Shown here one piece after another: positions 55,478 to 63,753 of a stretch of DNA of 64,000 bases. The first letter of the stretch is position 1; every line of letters begins with the position of its first letter. The notes beneath the pieces were generated by a model. It saw only the letters and a program-made list of their open reading frames with translations, was not told the DNA's origin and did not search any database. A program made the position numbers and the translations under genes. The stretch is from Alphaproteobacteria bacterium HT1-32 (lineage in GTDB: Bacteria; Pseudomonadota; Alphaproteobacteria; Rhodospirillales; HT1-32), in assembly GCA_009649675.1 (NCBI GenBank), contig WJPL01000001.1, positions 1,570,469 through 1,634,468 of the forward strand, read 5' to 3'.

Positions 55478-56026
55478 ATGTCTTTTTCTGCGGGCGTCAT
55501 AATCAAACCTGTCACAGAGGCGGCCGAATTATCGTTTGAGCCGATGCAGCAGATTTTTGCGTTCTGGCAGGAACGCGGTAACGGCAAACTGCCGTCCCGG
55601 GCGGACTTTCTGATTGAGGAATTTCTGCCCTGGGCAGGGCATGTCGGCATGGTGAAGCCGGAAGGAGACCCGGTCCGGTTTTTAGTTACCATGGCCAACA
55701 AGACCATGATTGATCTCAACAAGATTGATGCGACAGGCAAGTATTTCGATGAATATATGCCGCCCGGCGCACTGGAGTTTGGGTGCCGGCCTTACCTGAT
55801 GGCTATGGCTGACCGGGTCGCGATTACAGACAGTCTGATTTCACATACCCACGGTGATCGTTCATTCCGGCGGCTGGTATTGCCCTGTGCTGATGGTGAC
55901 GGGCCGGTAAATTATTTTGTCATCGCCATTTATTATGATCCGGGGTTCGTTTCTCCGATTCGTCAGGAGACGCTTTACGACCGGTTTTTTGATAACAGCA
56001 TTGCGGGTGTTGTCCGGGACGATTGA
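55478..56026 (+). CDS. PAS_5-type PAS domain protein, copy 1
   Basis: A 182-residue protein of the alphaproteobacterial PAS_5 family. Its core reads F-W-Q-E-R, L-P-S-R-A-D-F-L-I-E-E-F-L-P-W and later D-A-T-G-K; the C-terminal half has R-R-L-V-L-P-C. Ligand and output are unknown: no kinase, GGDEF or DNA-binding domain is attached. The ATG at 55478 is used because it puts 30 residues before F-W, the same spacing as in copy 2; a TTG at 55463 is possible. It is the first of three tandem paralogues. Confidence 0.8.
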   Translation: MSFSAGVIIKPVTEAAELSFEPMQQIFAFWQERGNGKLPSRADFLIEEFLPWAGHVGMVKPEGDPVRFLVTMANKTMIDLNKIDATGKYFDEYMPPGALEFGCRPYLMAMADRVAITDSLISHTHGDRSFRRLVLPCADGDGPVNYFVIAIYYDPGFVSPIRQETLYDRFFDNSIAGVVRDD

Positions 56027-56142
56027 AACCTGCCTGTGGCGCTGAATTTCAAGGTAACGGCACCCCCTTTGTTTGAGAACATCGTCATCTCCGGCTAGCT
56101 TGTGATCTCCGGGTGTTGAACCCTTTGCCAGTTTCGGTACGT

Positions 56143-56673
56143 ATGCCCGTAACGACAAAATTTCGTACCGACCTGATCGGAGAAGAACAGAATATCCGCT
56201 TTGCTGCCTTCAGGTCGCTCTGGCGGCTGTGGGCTGGCCGGATGAAGGCAGGGCAACTGCCGGCTCGGGCAGACTTTGCCATTGAGGAATTCCTCGACTG
56301 GAGCCGTTATATTGGCATGTTCGAGGTGGATCCGGAGACAGGAAAGCTGCGGGTAAAACTGGCCTGCAAGGCAATGATAGAGCTGAACAACAAGGAGATC
56401 ACCGGTGCCTTCCTTGAAGATATCTGTCATCCGGAAGTCCTTGAAGATGTGCTGGAGCCGTACCGGACAGCAGCGGTCCGCAGGGTTGCCACCCAGCAGC
56501 AGATTGTTATTTCCGGGGAAGTGACACCGGCTGATCTGGAATTGCTGGTCCTGCCCATGTCGGCCAATGGTCAGGATGTAGATTATTATGCGACGGCTCT
56601 GCACTATACTGGCCGACCACAAACACCGTTTGACCGAACTCCCCTGCAGGTCGGACTGGTTAACCCGGGCTGA
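56143..56673 (+). CDS. PAS_5-type PAS domain protein, copy 2
   Basis: A 176-residue paralogue. The family core is present as R-L-W-A-G-R, L-P-A-R-A-D-F-A-I-E-E-F-L-D-W, with E-I-T-G in place of D-A-T-G and L-L-V-L-P-M-S later. It is the most divergent of the three, which suggests an older duplication. The ATG at 56143 gives 30 residues before L-W; an in-frame GTG lies at 56113. It follows copy 1 by 116 bp and precedes copy 3 by 26 bp. Confidence 0.78.
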   Translation: MPVTTKFRTDLIGEEQNIRFAAFRSLWRLWAGRMKAGQLPARADFAIEEFLDWSRYIGMFEVDPETGKLRVKLACKAMIELNNKEITGAFLEDICHPEVLEDVLEPYRTAAVRRVATQQQIVISGEVTPADLELLVLPMSANGQDVDYYATALHYTGRPQTPFDRTPLQVGLVNPG

Positions 56674-56699
56674 TATATTGCCGCCCTGAAGAGGCTGGA

Positions 56700-57248
56700 A
56701 TGTCACAACGCGCGCACTCCTTCATCGATGACCCGAACTATAAAAACTGGAACATTCAGTCGGCCAGCGACATTGAGCGTCCGGAACTGCAGTCCCTGTG
56801 GCAACTCTGGCAGGACCGTCGTTCCGGTGATCTGCTGCCATCCCGCACTGATTTTCTGATTGAGGAGTTTCTGCCCTGGGGGCGGAATATCAGCATGATC
56901 GAATATCGGGGCACACCGCCTGAATACCGGGTCACTCTGGCTTCTGTGGCGATGATTGATCTGAACGGGGTCGACCCTACCGGCAAGACGCCGAAGCAGT
57001 ATGTCCCGGAACAAGCTTATGATTTTGCTGTTATCAATCTGCAAAGAAGTGCGGCCGGTAACTGCGCTGTCCATGATCGCTATCGCCGGCAGAATGACGG
57101 GAAATGGCTGAACTGTGACCGGCTGACCCTGCCTTGTGCCAGCGATGGAAAAGCGGTCGATTACTTTCTGATTGCCCACTACTTTGATCGTGGCTTTCTG
57201 GGCCGGCTTTCGGATCTGACGATTTTTGACCAGGTCTCGGAAGTCTGA
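56700..57248 (+). CDS. PAS_5-type PAS domain protein, copy 3
   Basis: A 182-residue paralogue, closest to copy 1: L-P-S-R-T-D-F-L-I-E-E-F-L-P-W is shared over most positions, and D-P-T-G-K corresponds to D-A-T-G-K, L-T-L-P-C to L-V-L-P-C. No output domain is attached. The ATG at 56700 is well separated from copy 2. It lies 35 bp before the citrate-synthase-like lyase gene on the same strand, so co-transcription with that metabolic pair is possible. Confidence 0.8.
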   Translation: MSQRAHSFIDDPNYKNWNIQSASDIERPELQSLWQLWQDRRSGDLLPSRTDFLIEEFLPWGRNISMIEYRGTPPEYRVTLASVAMIDLNGVDPTGKTPKQYVPEQAYDFAVINLQRSAAGNCAVHDRYRRQNDGKWLNCDRLTLPCASDGKAVDYFLIAHYFDRGFLGRLSDLTIFDQVSEV

Positions 57249-57283
57249 CTCAGGCTTATTGTTGATAAACAGGGGATGACGGC

Positions 57284-58138
57284 ATGATCGAGAACCGCAC
57301 GGCGGCGGATGTAGAACAGGAAATTCGCGACTACTGGCGCAGTTCTATCGTTGAAATGGCGCCGGGGACGATCCGGTTCTCGGGCTATCCGATTCAGGAC
57401 CTGATGGGCAATGTCTCGTTCCCGGATATGGTCTGGTTGCTGACACGGGGAGAACTGCCGTCCCGCCCGGAGGCGGCCTTGCTGGAAGCGGCCCTCGTTG
57501 CCGGTGTCGATCACGGGCCGCAGGCACCTTCCATCGGCGTTGCCCGGATGGCCATCACCTGTGGTGTGGGCCTGAACAACGCCATGGGGTCAGCGGTGAA
57601 TGTGCTGGGTGACGTGCATGGCGGTGCGGGCGAGCAATGTATGGAGCTGTTGCATGACATTGCCCGGCGTATGGATGACGGGGATGATCTGAAAACTGCT
57701 GTGGCTGATGGAATTGCCTGGTATCAGGCAGAACGCAGCCGGTTCCTGCCCGGGTTTGGCCACCGGTTCCACCGCCCGGAAGACCCCCGGTCACCGCGCA
57801 TGTTCGCGCTGGCGGAGCAGGCTGTCTCGGACGGTCATATTGACGGACGGTTTCTGGCTATCGGGCGGGAAATTCAGGTGCAGATAGACGCCGCCAAGGG
57901 CAAGCCGGTGCCGATGAATATCGATGGTGCGACGGCGGTGGTTTATGCGGAGCTGGGCTTTCCGCAGCCGCTGGCCCGCGGGCTGTTCTGCCTGTCCCGC
58001 TCCGTCGGTATCATGGCCCATGCCTGGGAACAGATGAATCAGGATGTCCGGATCAAGGGCGTCACCCCGAAAGCCTATATCGGAACCTATGACGGCCCGC
58101 CGGAGCGTCCTCTGCCCGACCGGGGAGACACCGAATGA
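57284..58138 (+). CDS. Citrate-synthase-fold lyase (citryl-CoA lyase-like)
   Basis: A 284-residue protein, shorter than citrate synthase (about 430). All three citrate synthase catalytic residues can be aligned: H112 in D-V-H-G-G, H160 in G-F-G-H-R-F-H-R-P-E-D-P-R, and D214 in M-N-I-D-G-A. The short length matches citryl-CoA lyases, which split citryl-CoA to acetyl-CoA and oxaloacetate; a condensing reaction cannot be excluded. The stop overlaps the SMP-30 start (ATGA), and a class III CoA-transferase is encoded nearby, so a CoA-activation-and-cleavage route is plausible. Confidence 0.88.
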   Translation: MIENRTAADVEQEIRDYWRSSIVEMAPGTIRFSGYPIQDLMGNVSFPDMVWLLTRGELPSRPEAALLEAALVAGVDHGPQAPSIGVARMAITCGVGLNNAMGSAVNVLGDVHGGAGEQCMELLHDIARRMDDGDDLKTAVADGIAWYQAERSRFLPGFGHRFHRPEDPRSPRMFALAEQAVSDGHIDGRFLAIGREIQVQIDAAKGKPVPMNIDGATAVVYAELGFPQPLARGLFCLSRSVGIMAHAWEQMNQDVRIKGVTPKAYIGTYDGPPERPLPDRGDTE

Positions 58139-59064
58139 GCCTGTTTGCACCACCGAAGGACCTTATCACCGAAGTCTTCACGGAAATTCCGGCTGAACTG
58201 CGTCGCGAGAATACGGAAAGCGCCTGGGGGCGGGTCAACAAGTTCGGCAAGAGCGTCCATTCCTTTCTGGAAGGCCCGAGCTTTGACCGGGAGGGGAATC
58301 TTTATGTGGTTGATATCCCCTTTGGCCGGATTTTCCGGATCGACCCGGCGGGCAGCTGGACGCAGGTCGCCGAATATGACGGCTGGCCGAACGGTCTGAA
58401 AATCCATCGTGATGGTCGTATTTTCATCACTGACTACCGCCGGGGCATTGTCGAGCTGAACCCGGAAACGGGAGTGGTCACGGAAATCCTCGGGCATGTG
58501 AAGACAGAGGGGCTGAAGGGCGTCAATGATCTGGTCTTTGCCACCAATGGCGACATGTATTTCACCGATCAGGGCCAGACCGGGCTGCATGATCCGACGG
58601 GCCGGGTCTATCGCTATAATCTGGACAGCGGTAAGCTGGACCTGCTGATCGACACGGTGCCGTCCCCGAACGGGCTGGTGCTGAATCCGGAGGAGACGAT
58701 TCTTTACGTGGCGGTTACCCGGGCCAATGCGGTCTGGCGGTTGCCGATCATGCAGGATGGTACGGTCTCCAAGGTCGGTCTGTTCGTGCAGTTACAGGGC
58801 AGCCTTGGCGGCCCGGACGGTCTGGCAATGGATGTCGATGGTAATCTGACAGTCTGTCAGGCCGGTATGGGGTCGGCCTGGCAGTTCAGTTATCTTGGGG
58901 AACCACGCTGGCGCATCCGCTCCTGTACCGGCGGGCTGACCACCACCAACCTTGCTTATGGAGGTGCGGATAACCGGCAGCTTTTCATTACGGAAAGCGA
59001 TACCGGCACGATCCTCAGGGCGGATCTCGATGTGGCGGGACAGCCGATGTATTCGCATCTCTAG
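58135..59064 (+). CDS. SMP-30/gluconolactonase-like protein
   Basis: A 309-residue six-bladed beta-propeller protein of the SMP-30/gluconolactonase/LRE family. Metal-site residues fit E-G-P-S-F (E near residue 42), N-D-L-V-F (Asn) and P-N-G-L-V and G-G-P-D-G-L (Asp) strands. It probably hydrolyses a lactone, or acts on a related cyclic acid, in the cytosol since no signal peptide is seen. The start overlaps the lyase stop by 4 bp, so the two are translated together and likely share a pathway. Confidence 0.88.
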   Translation: MSLFAPPKDLITEVFTEIPAELRRENTESAWGRVNKFGKSVHSFLEGPSFDREGNLYVVDIPFGRIFRIDPAGSWTQVAEYDGWPNGLKIHRDGRIFITDYRRGIVELNPETGVVTEILGHVKTEGLKGVNDLVFATNGDMYFTDQGQTGLHDPTGRVYRYNLDSGKLDLLIDTVPSPNGLVLNPEETILYVAVTRANAVWRLPIMQDGTVSKVGLFVQLQGSLGGPDGLAMDVDGNLTVCQAGMGSAWQFSYLGEPRWRIRSCTGGLTTTNLAYGGADNRQLFITESDTGTILRADLDVAGQPMYSHL

Positions 59065-59087
59065 ACAGCGTGACCGGCAGCTTCATT

Positions 59088-59837
59088 TCAATCCGCCGGC
59101 GTACCGGAATTCAGGGAGTGGCGCTGGCAGAAATCCAGTAAGGCCAGAAGTTCCGGACTGTCGTCGGCGACCATGCGGGGGTCGGTCCCAACCAGCGTCA
59201 CCGCCGCCTCGATTTCACCCTGCCAGTTCAGTACCGGGGCGCTGATGGCGGCGAGGCCGGGGATGAACCGCCCGTCCGTCCGGGCATAACCCTGCGACCG
59301 GGTGAGCGTTTGCAGGGCGGCGGGGTCCGCTGCCGGCATATCTTTCAGTTCCTGTGCAAGCCGGGTGCTTGTCAGCGCCGGAGGCGCATAGGTCAGGAAA
59401 ACCTGGCCGGTTGCCGAGGGTAACAGCGGCAGGGTGGTCCCCAGCCCGAGAGTGGTGACGATAAAGGATGCCGCCCGTTCCCAGCGCACGATTGTCGCCC
59501 CCTGATCGCCCCAGACCGCCAGCAGTGCGGTGGCCCCGGTTTCCGCGGTCAGCATAGGCAGGGCGCTGGCGACATCATTGATGATATCCTTACGGGCCAT
59601 GGCGGCGACACCCAGCCGCAAGGCAGCCGGCCCGAGATCATAAGCTCCCGACCGTTTGCGCTGGGTGACATAACCGGCTGCGACAAAACTGGCGAGGTAG
59701 CGATGCAGCTTCGCCGGCGGCATTCCGGTCACAGTCGCAAGCTCGCCAAGACTGAGCGGCCCCGATGCACCGGAGAGGCCGGACAGGACGGCAAGCGCGA
59801 TATCGACGGACTGAATGCCGCGGCTGGTGCTGGTCAT
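59088..59837 (-). CDS. IclR-family transcriptional regulator
   Basis: A 249-residue IclR-type regulator. The N-terminal winged helix-turn-helix includes I-Q-S-V-D-I-A-L-A-V-L and L-G-E-L-A-T-V-T-G-M-P-P-A-K-L-H-R-Y-L; the C-terminal effector domain has S-A-T-G-Q-V-F-L and G-L-A-A-I-S-A-P-V. It is divergent from the FAD monooxygenase and CoA ligase genes, so it probably senses the aromatic acid or its CoA ester and controls them. The ATG at 59837 is used; farther upstream starts (59855, 59879) would place the start inside the promoter palindrome. Confidence 0.88.
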   Translation of the reverse strand: MTSTSRGIQSVDIALAVLSGLSGASGPLSLGELATVTGMPPAKLHRYLASFVAAGYVTQRKRSGAYDLGPAALRLGVAAMARKDIINDVASALPMLTAETGATALLAVWGDQGATIVRWERAASFIVTTLGLGTTLPLLPSATGQVFLTYAPPALTSTRLAQELKDMPAADPAALQTLTRSQGYARTDGRFIPGLAAISAPVLNWQGEIEAAVTLVGTDPRMVADDSPELLALLDFCQRHSLNSGTPAD

Positions 59838-59869
59838 GTCCGGTTCTTGCCTCATTCGATGATTCGTCG

Positions 59870-59904
59870 TTATATTCACTAATATAAAAATGATTGTATA
59901 TAAT
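59870..59904 (+). promoter_or_regulatory. Promoter and palindrome upstream of the FAD monooxygenase gene
   Basis: Inverted repeat TTATATT-CACT-AATATAA (59870-59887) is followed by TATAAT (59899-59904), an 11-bp-distant perfect -10 box. TTCACT at 59875-59880 sits at the -35 position with an 18-bp spacer, so the palindrome overlaps the -35 region. The GTG start at 59921 has GGGAGG just upstream. It is a reasonable operator for the divergent IclR protein; no binding evidence exists. Confidence 0.5.
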
Positions 59905-59920
59905 AAAATCGGGAGGTCGC

Positions 59921-61051
59921 GTGCAGATTGCCATTGTGGGAGCAGGTCCGGCGGGCCTTTACGCGGCCTATCTGATTCGGCGGGCGCGGCCTGACATTTC
60001 CCTGCGGGTCATCGAGCAGAATCCGCCAGACGCGACCTTCGGATTTGGTGTGGTGTTTTCGGATCAGGCCTTGTCCTTCCTGCGGGAAGATGACCCGGAG
60101 ACCCATGACGCGATTGTGCCGCATATGCAGCGCTGGAGCGACATCATCCTGAACCATGACGGCGAGGCGATCCGGCTCGACGGTATCGGTTTTGCGGCGA
60201 TTGGCCGCCTGCATCTGCTGCAACTGTTGCAGGCCCGGGCGGCGTCGGCTGGCATAGAACCGGAATGGAACCGGCATCTTGATAATCTGGACGCGTTGCA
60301 GGGGGCGGACCTGATTATCGGGGCTGATGGCTTGAACTCGCTGGTGCGGCAATCTGACCCCCGGGCTTTCGGAGAAAGCCTCAGTCACCTGAATAACCGG
60401 TTTGTCTGGTATGGCGTGGACCGGGAATTTGATGCCCTGACCCAGACGTTCCGGCGTCACGATGGCGGGTTCTTCAACGCCCATCACTACCGCTACGCAC
60501 CGGGCAAAAGCACTTTCATCGTTGAATGTGACGCCCCGACTTTTGAACGAATGGGGTTTGCCGACATGTCGGAAGCCCGGTCGAAAGCCTGCTGCGAGGC
60601 GATATTTGCGGATCAGCTGCAGGGAACACCACTGACCGGCAACCGCTCAATCTGGCGGCAATTCCCGAAGCTGTGGAACGACAACTGGTATGCGGGCAAC
60701 CGGGTGCTGGTTGGTGACGCCCTGCATACGGCGCATTTTTCCATCGGCTCCGGAACCCGTCTGGCGCTGGAGGATGTGATCGCGCTGGTAAAAGCACTGA
60801 AGGCACATGATTTCTCGTTGCCCGGGGCCCTGCCGGCTTATCAGGAAGCCCGCAAACCCGTCGTCGAGAAGATCGTCCGGGCGGCGAATGCCAGTGCAGA
60901 CTGGTATGAAAACTTCGCCAGTCATATGACGCAGGACCCCTGGCGTTTTGCTCATGCCTATCTCCAGCGGAGCGGACGGATCACCCCGGAAAGGCTGGCC
61001 TTGATCGCGCCTGAATTTGCGGCGGGTCTGGCCGCACGGGGGCTGACATGA
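59921..61051 (+). CDS. FAD-dependent monooxygenase, salicylyl/aminobenzoyl-CoA monooxygenase-like
   Basis: A 376-residue flavin monooxygenase. The N-terminal FAD motif is I-V-G-A-G-P-A-G-L-Y, and the second FAD motif G-D-A-L-H-T-A-H-F-S-I-G-S-G is intact. Sequence resembles the monooxygenase half of salicylyl-CoA 5-hydroxylase and 2-aminobenzoyl-CoA monooxygenase/reductase; the reductase half of the latter is absent, so it hydroxylates rather than reduces. The GTG at 59921 is chosen because of a strong GGGAGG and the immediate V-Q-I-A-I-V start. The CoA-ligase gene starts 4 bp before its stop (ATGA). Confidence 0.85.
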   Translation: MQIAIVGAGPAGLYAAYLIRRARPDISLRVIEQNPPDATFGFGVVFSDQALSFLREDDPETHDAIVPHMQRWSDIILNHDGEAIRLDGIGFAAIGRLHLLQLLQARAASAGIEPEWNRHLDNLDALQGADLIIGADGLNSLVRQSDPRAFGESLSHLNNRFVWYGVDREFDALTQTFRRHDGGFFNAHHYRYAPGKSTFIVECDAPTFERMGFADMSEARSKACCEAIFADQLQGTPLTGNRSIWRQFPKLWNDNWYAGNRVLVGDALHTAHFSIGSGTRLALEDVIALVKALKAHDFSLPGALPAYQEARKPVVEKIVRAANASADWYENFASHMTQDPWRFAHAYLQRSGRITPERLALIAPEFAAGLAARGLT

Positions 61052-62649
61052 CGCTTCAGCCAAAATCGGTTGCGCCCAATCACGATAAGGGCAGCCTCTA
61101 TCCGCTGACCCCGGAGTTTCCGGAAGATTACAATGCCAGCGCCATCCTGTTCGACAATCTGGCCGCCGGGCGGGGAGGGCGTATCGCCCTGCGCTCTGAC
61201 CTCGGGGACCGGACCTATGATCAGATTTGCGCTGATGCCGGGCAGTTCGGAAATGCGCTGCTGTCGCTGGGCCTGACGCCGGGCGACCGGGTGCTGCTGT
61301 TTCTCGATGACACGCCGGTCTATGCCGCCGCCTTCTTCGGGGCGTTGCGGGCCGGGCTGGTGCCGATGCTGATCAATACCCTGTCACCGGCAGATTCCGT
61401 GCGGTTCTTTCTGGAGGATTCGGACGCCCGGGTCGCCGTTGTTGATGCTGTTTTCACTGACCTGTTCAGTCCGGAGACGCTGGCTGGCACGTCTTGCGAG
61501 ACGGTGATTGTTACCAATGGCGATGCCTCTGCCGGTTGTCACGGGCAGACATGGATCGAAACATTTCCGGCAGAGCTTGCCGCCGTTCCGGTCGGGCCGG
61601 AGGCAATGGCCTTCTGGATGTATTCATCCGGATCGACCGGTCGACCGAAAGGGGTGGTGCATCGTCATTGTGACATGGCCTATACGGTCGAAGGTTACGC
61701 CCGCCCGGTTCTCGCGATGACTGAGGAAGATTGCTGTTTCTCGATTCCGAAGATCTTCTTCGCCTATGGTTTCGGCAATTCACTGACCTTTCCGTTTTCG
61801 GTCGGGGCATCTGCCCTGCTTTTGTCCGGTCGCCCGACACCGTCGCGTATCTATGACCAGATCGCCCGGCACAGGCCGACAATTCTGTTTGGCCTGCCAA
61901 CGCTGTATACGGCAATGATCAAGGATGACTCCGCAGCTTTGGCTGATCTGACTTCCGTCCGGCTCTGTATTTCGGCGGCGGAGATCCTGTCCGAAGACGT
62001 GTTCGAGTCATGGCGGGGACGATTTGGTCATCGTATTGTGGAAGGGCTTGGCTCTACAGAGGTTCTGCATATCTATCTGACGAACAGCGAAGACTGGCAG
62101 AAACCGGGATCGGCCGGGCAATGCGCGCCGGGTTATGAAGTGAAGCTGGCTGACAGCGACGGCGTGATTGTACCGGAAGGGGAAGAAGGCATCATGTGGG
62201 TGCGGGGCGGGTCGAACGCGCTGACCTACTGGAACCGTCCGGACAAGACGGCGGAGACCATGCGGGACGGCTGGATTTATACCGGTGACCGCTTCATGCG
62301 GGATGGAGACGGGTTCTATTTTTTCCGGGGCCGGGCGGATGATCTGGTCAAGGTTTCCGGCCAGTGGGTCTATCCGCTGGAGATCGAGCTGGCGCTGGCG
62401 GAGCATCCGATGGTTCGGGAATGTGCCGTGCTGGCCATCGAAATGGCGGACCGGCGGACGACGCTTAAGGCCTGGGTGGTTGCCGAACGCGATGCCGTAT
62501 CCGGTCCGGCGCTGACGAAACAGCTTCAGGACTATCTGAAGCGCGAACTTCTGCCCTACAAATATCCGCGCAGTATCGACTATCTGGACAGTCTGCCAAA
62601 GACCGGCACAGACAAGATCGACCGGCAGGCATTACGCAGCCGGGAATGA
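61048..62649 (+). CDS. Benzoate-CoA ligase family AMP-binding enzyme
   Basis: A 533-residue adenylate-forming ligase. The P-loop reads M-Y-S-S-G-S-T-G-R-P-K-G, later Y-T-G-D-R-F and G-R-A-D-D-L-V-K-V-S-G, and the C-terminal catalytic Lys is in L-P-K-T-G-T-D-K-I-D-R. The length and V-H-R-H-C-D-M-A segment match the benzoate/2-aminobenzoate-CoA ligase subgroup. It activates an aromatic carboxylate to the CoA thioester, which the co-encoded flavoprotein can then hydroxylate. The ATG overlaps the monooxygenase stop by 4 bp. The true substrate is not evident from sequence alone. Confidence 0.9.
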   Translation: MTLQPKSVAPNHDKGSLYPLTPEFPEDYNASAILFDNLAAGRGGRIALRSDLGDRTYDQICADAGQFGNALLSLGLTPGDRVLLFLDDTPVYAAAFFGALRAGLVPMLINTLSPADSVRFFLEDSDARVAVVDAVFTDLFSPETLAGTSCETVIVTNGDASAGCHGQTWIETFPAELAAVPVGPEAMAFWMYSSGSTGRPKGVVHRHCDMAYTVEGYARPVLAMTEEDCCFSIPKIFFAYGFGNSLTFPFSVGASALLLSGRPTPSRIYDQIARHRPTILFGLPTLYTAMIKDDSAALADLTSVRLCISAAEILSEDVFESWRGRFGHRIVEGLGSTEVLHIYLTNSEDWQKPGSAGQCAPGYEVKLADSDGVIVPEGEEGIMWVRGGSNALTYWNRPDKTAETMRDGWIYTGDRFMRDGDGFYFFRGRADDLVKVSGQWVYPLEIELALAEHPMVRECAVLAIEMADRRTTLKAWVVAERDAVSGPALTKQLQDYLKRELLPYKYPRSIDYLDSLPKTGTDKIDRQALRSRE

Positions 62650-62652
62650 TCT

Positions 62653-63750
62653 TCAGGCCTGAAGGCGACTGATGTGATTGTCCCAGCGATGGCCACTGAC
62701 CTGCTGTCCAGCCCCGGTATCGGTCGACAGAATCTCGCCGGTCGGGCCGGACAGCAGAAAGCCGGTAGTGGCGGGGGCTGCACCACAGCCTGCCGCGACG
62801 GGAATTTCCCGGATCAGGCGGCGGTCACGGGCTGACCAGATCAGCACCCTGTCACCGCGCGGCGCGGAGGTGGCAACCCGCGCACCGTCCCGGCTGACGG
62901 CGACCGATCCGATGTAATTTTTCAGGCCTGCCGTGACATCCGGCTGGTTGATCATGTCGATCTGCCCGTCCCGTCGCAGACTGGCGATCAGCGGCGGCTG
63001 GTCCGTGACCGGGCCTTCATACTGGCCACCAATCCAGACCGTCTGATCCGCTGCCACCGCGAGATGACGCAGCGACAGCTGATGCAGATCAGCAGGCAGC
63101 GACTGCCGGTCCAGCAGATCGCCGGAGTCTCGGTTCATGAAAGCAATGTTGGGCTGCATGGTGGCAAGGTTGAGTTTGCGGCGACCAAAATCCGGATGTG
63201 TTTCTATCCCGCCATTGGCAATGACAAGTGTTGTGCCATCCGCCATCAGCGCCAGCTGGTGCGGGCCGACACCGTGGGAGGGGAACTCGCCGATGCGACG
63301 GAAATCATCAGCCGTATTATAAACTCCGATGATACCGTCTCCGGCGTCATAATCGTTTTCGGTCGTATAAAGCAGGCGTCCGTCGGGGCTGAACACCCCA
63401 TGTCCGTAGAAATGCCGGCCCGGGGCACTGGTCAGCGTCTGGGGCGGGTGTTTGCTATGGATATCAAAAACCACCGCAAAGGTTCCCGGTCGTCGGGCAA
63501 AGGCGACGCAATGGCCGCTCCGGGGGGACAGGGTGACATCATGGCCACGTCCCGGCAGGCCGATATCGCGGATCAGCTGGCCATCGGCGGTGAAGACGGC
63601 AACACCGTAACCCCCCTCGGCTGACTGATAGGCGGCGGCAAAATACTCGCTGCCTGTTGCGGCAACTGCCGGTCCGCCTTCAAAGGCTGTCAGCAGGGCC
63701 AGTCCGCCTGTTAACTGAAGGAAGGCCCGGCGACTGACAGGAGGGGTCAT
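62653..63750 (-). CDS. DUF1513-family Tat-exported protein
   Basis: A 365-residue protein with a twin-arginine signal: S-R-R-A-F-L-Q near residue 6, hydrophobic core, and cleavage around A-V-A-A-T. The mature part is a beta-propeller-like DUF1513 domain with repeats such as G-R-G-H-D-V-T-L-S-P and H-G-V-G-P-H-Q-L-A-L. DUF1513 genes usually stand beside imelysin genes, as here, in periplasmic operons associated with iron or haem; exact function unknown. It ends 3 bp from the convergent CoA-ligase stop. Confidence 0.88.
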   Translation of the reverse strand: MTPPVSRRAFLQLTGGLALLTAFEGGPAVAATGSEYFAAAYQSAEGGYGVAVFTADGQLIRDIGLPGRGHDVTLSPRSGHCVAFARRPGTFAVVFDIHSKHPPQTLTSAPGRHFYGHGVFSPDGRLLYTTENDYDAGDGIIGVYNTADDFRRIGEFPSHGVGPHQLALMADGTTLVIANGGIETHPDFGRRKLNLATMQPNIAFMNRDSGDLLDRQSLPADLHQLSLRHLAVAADQTVWIGGQYEGPVTDQPPLIASLRRDGQIDMINQPDVTAGLKNYIGSVAVSRDGARVATSAPRGDRVLIWSARDRRLIREIPVAAGCGAAPATTGFLLSGPTGEILSTDTGAGQQVSGHRWDNHISRLQA

Positions 63751-63753
63751 GGC

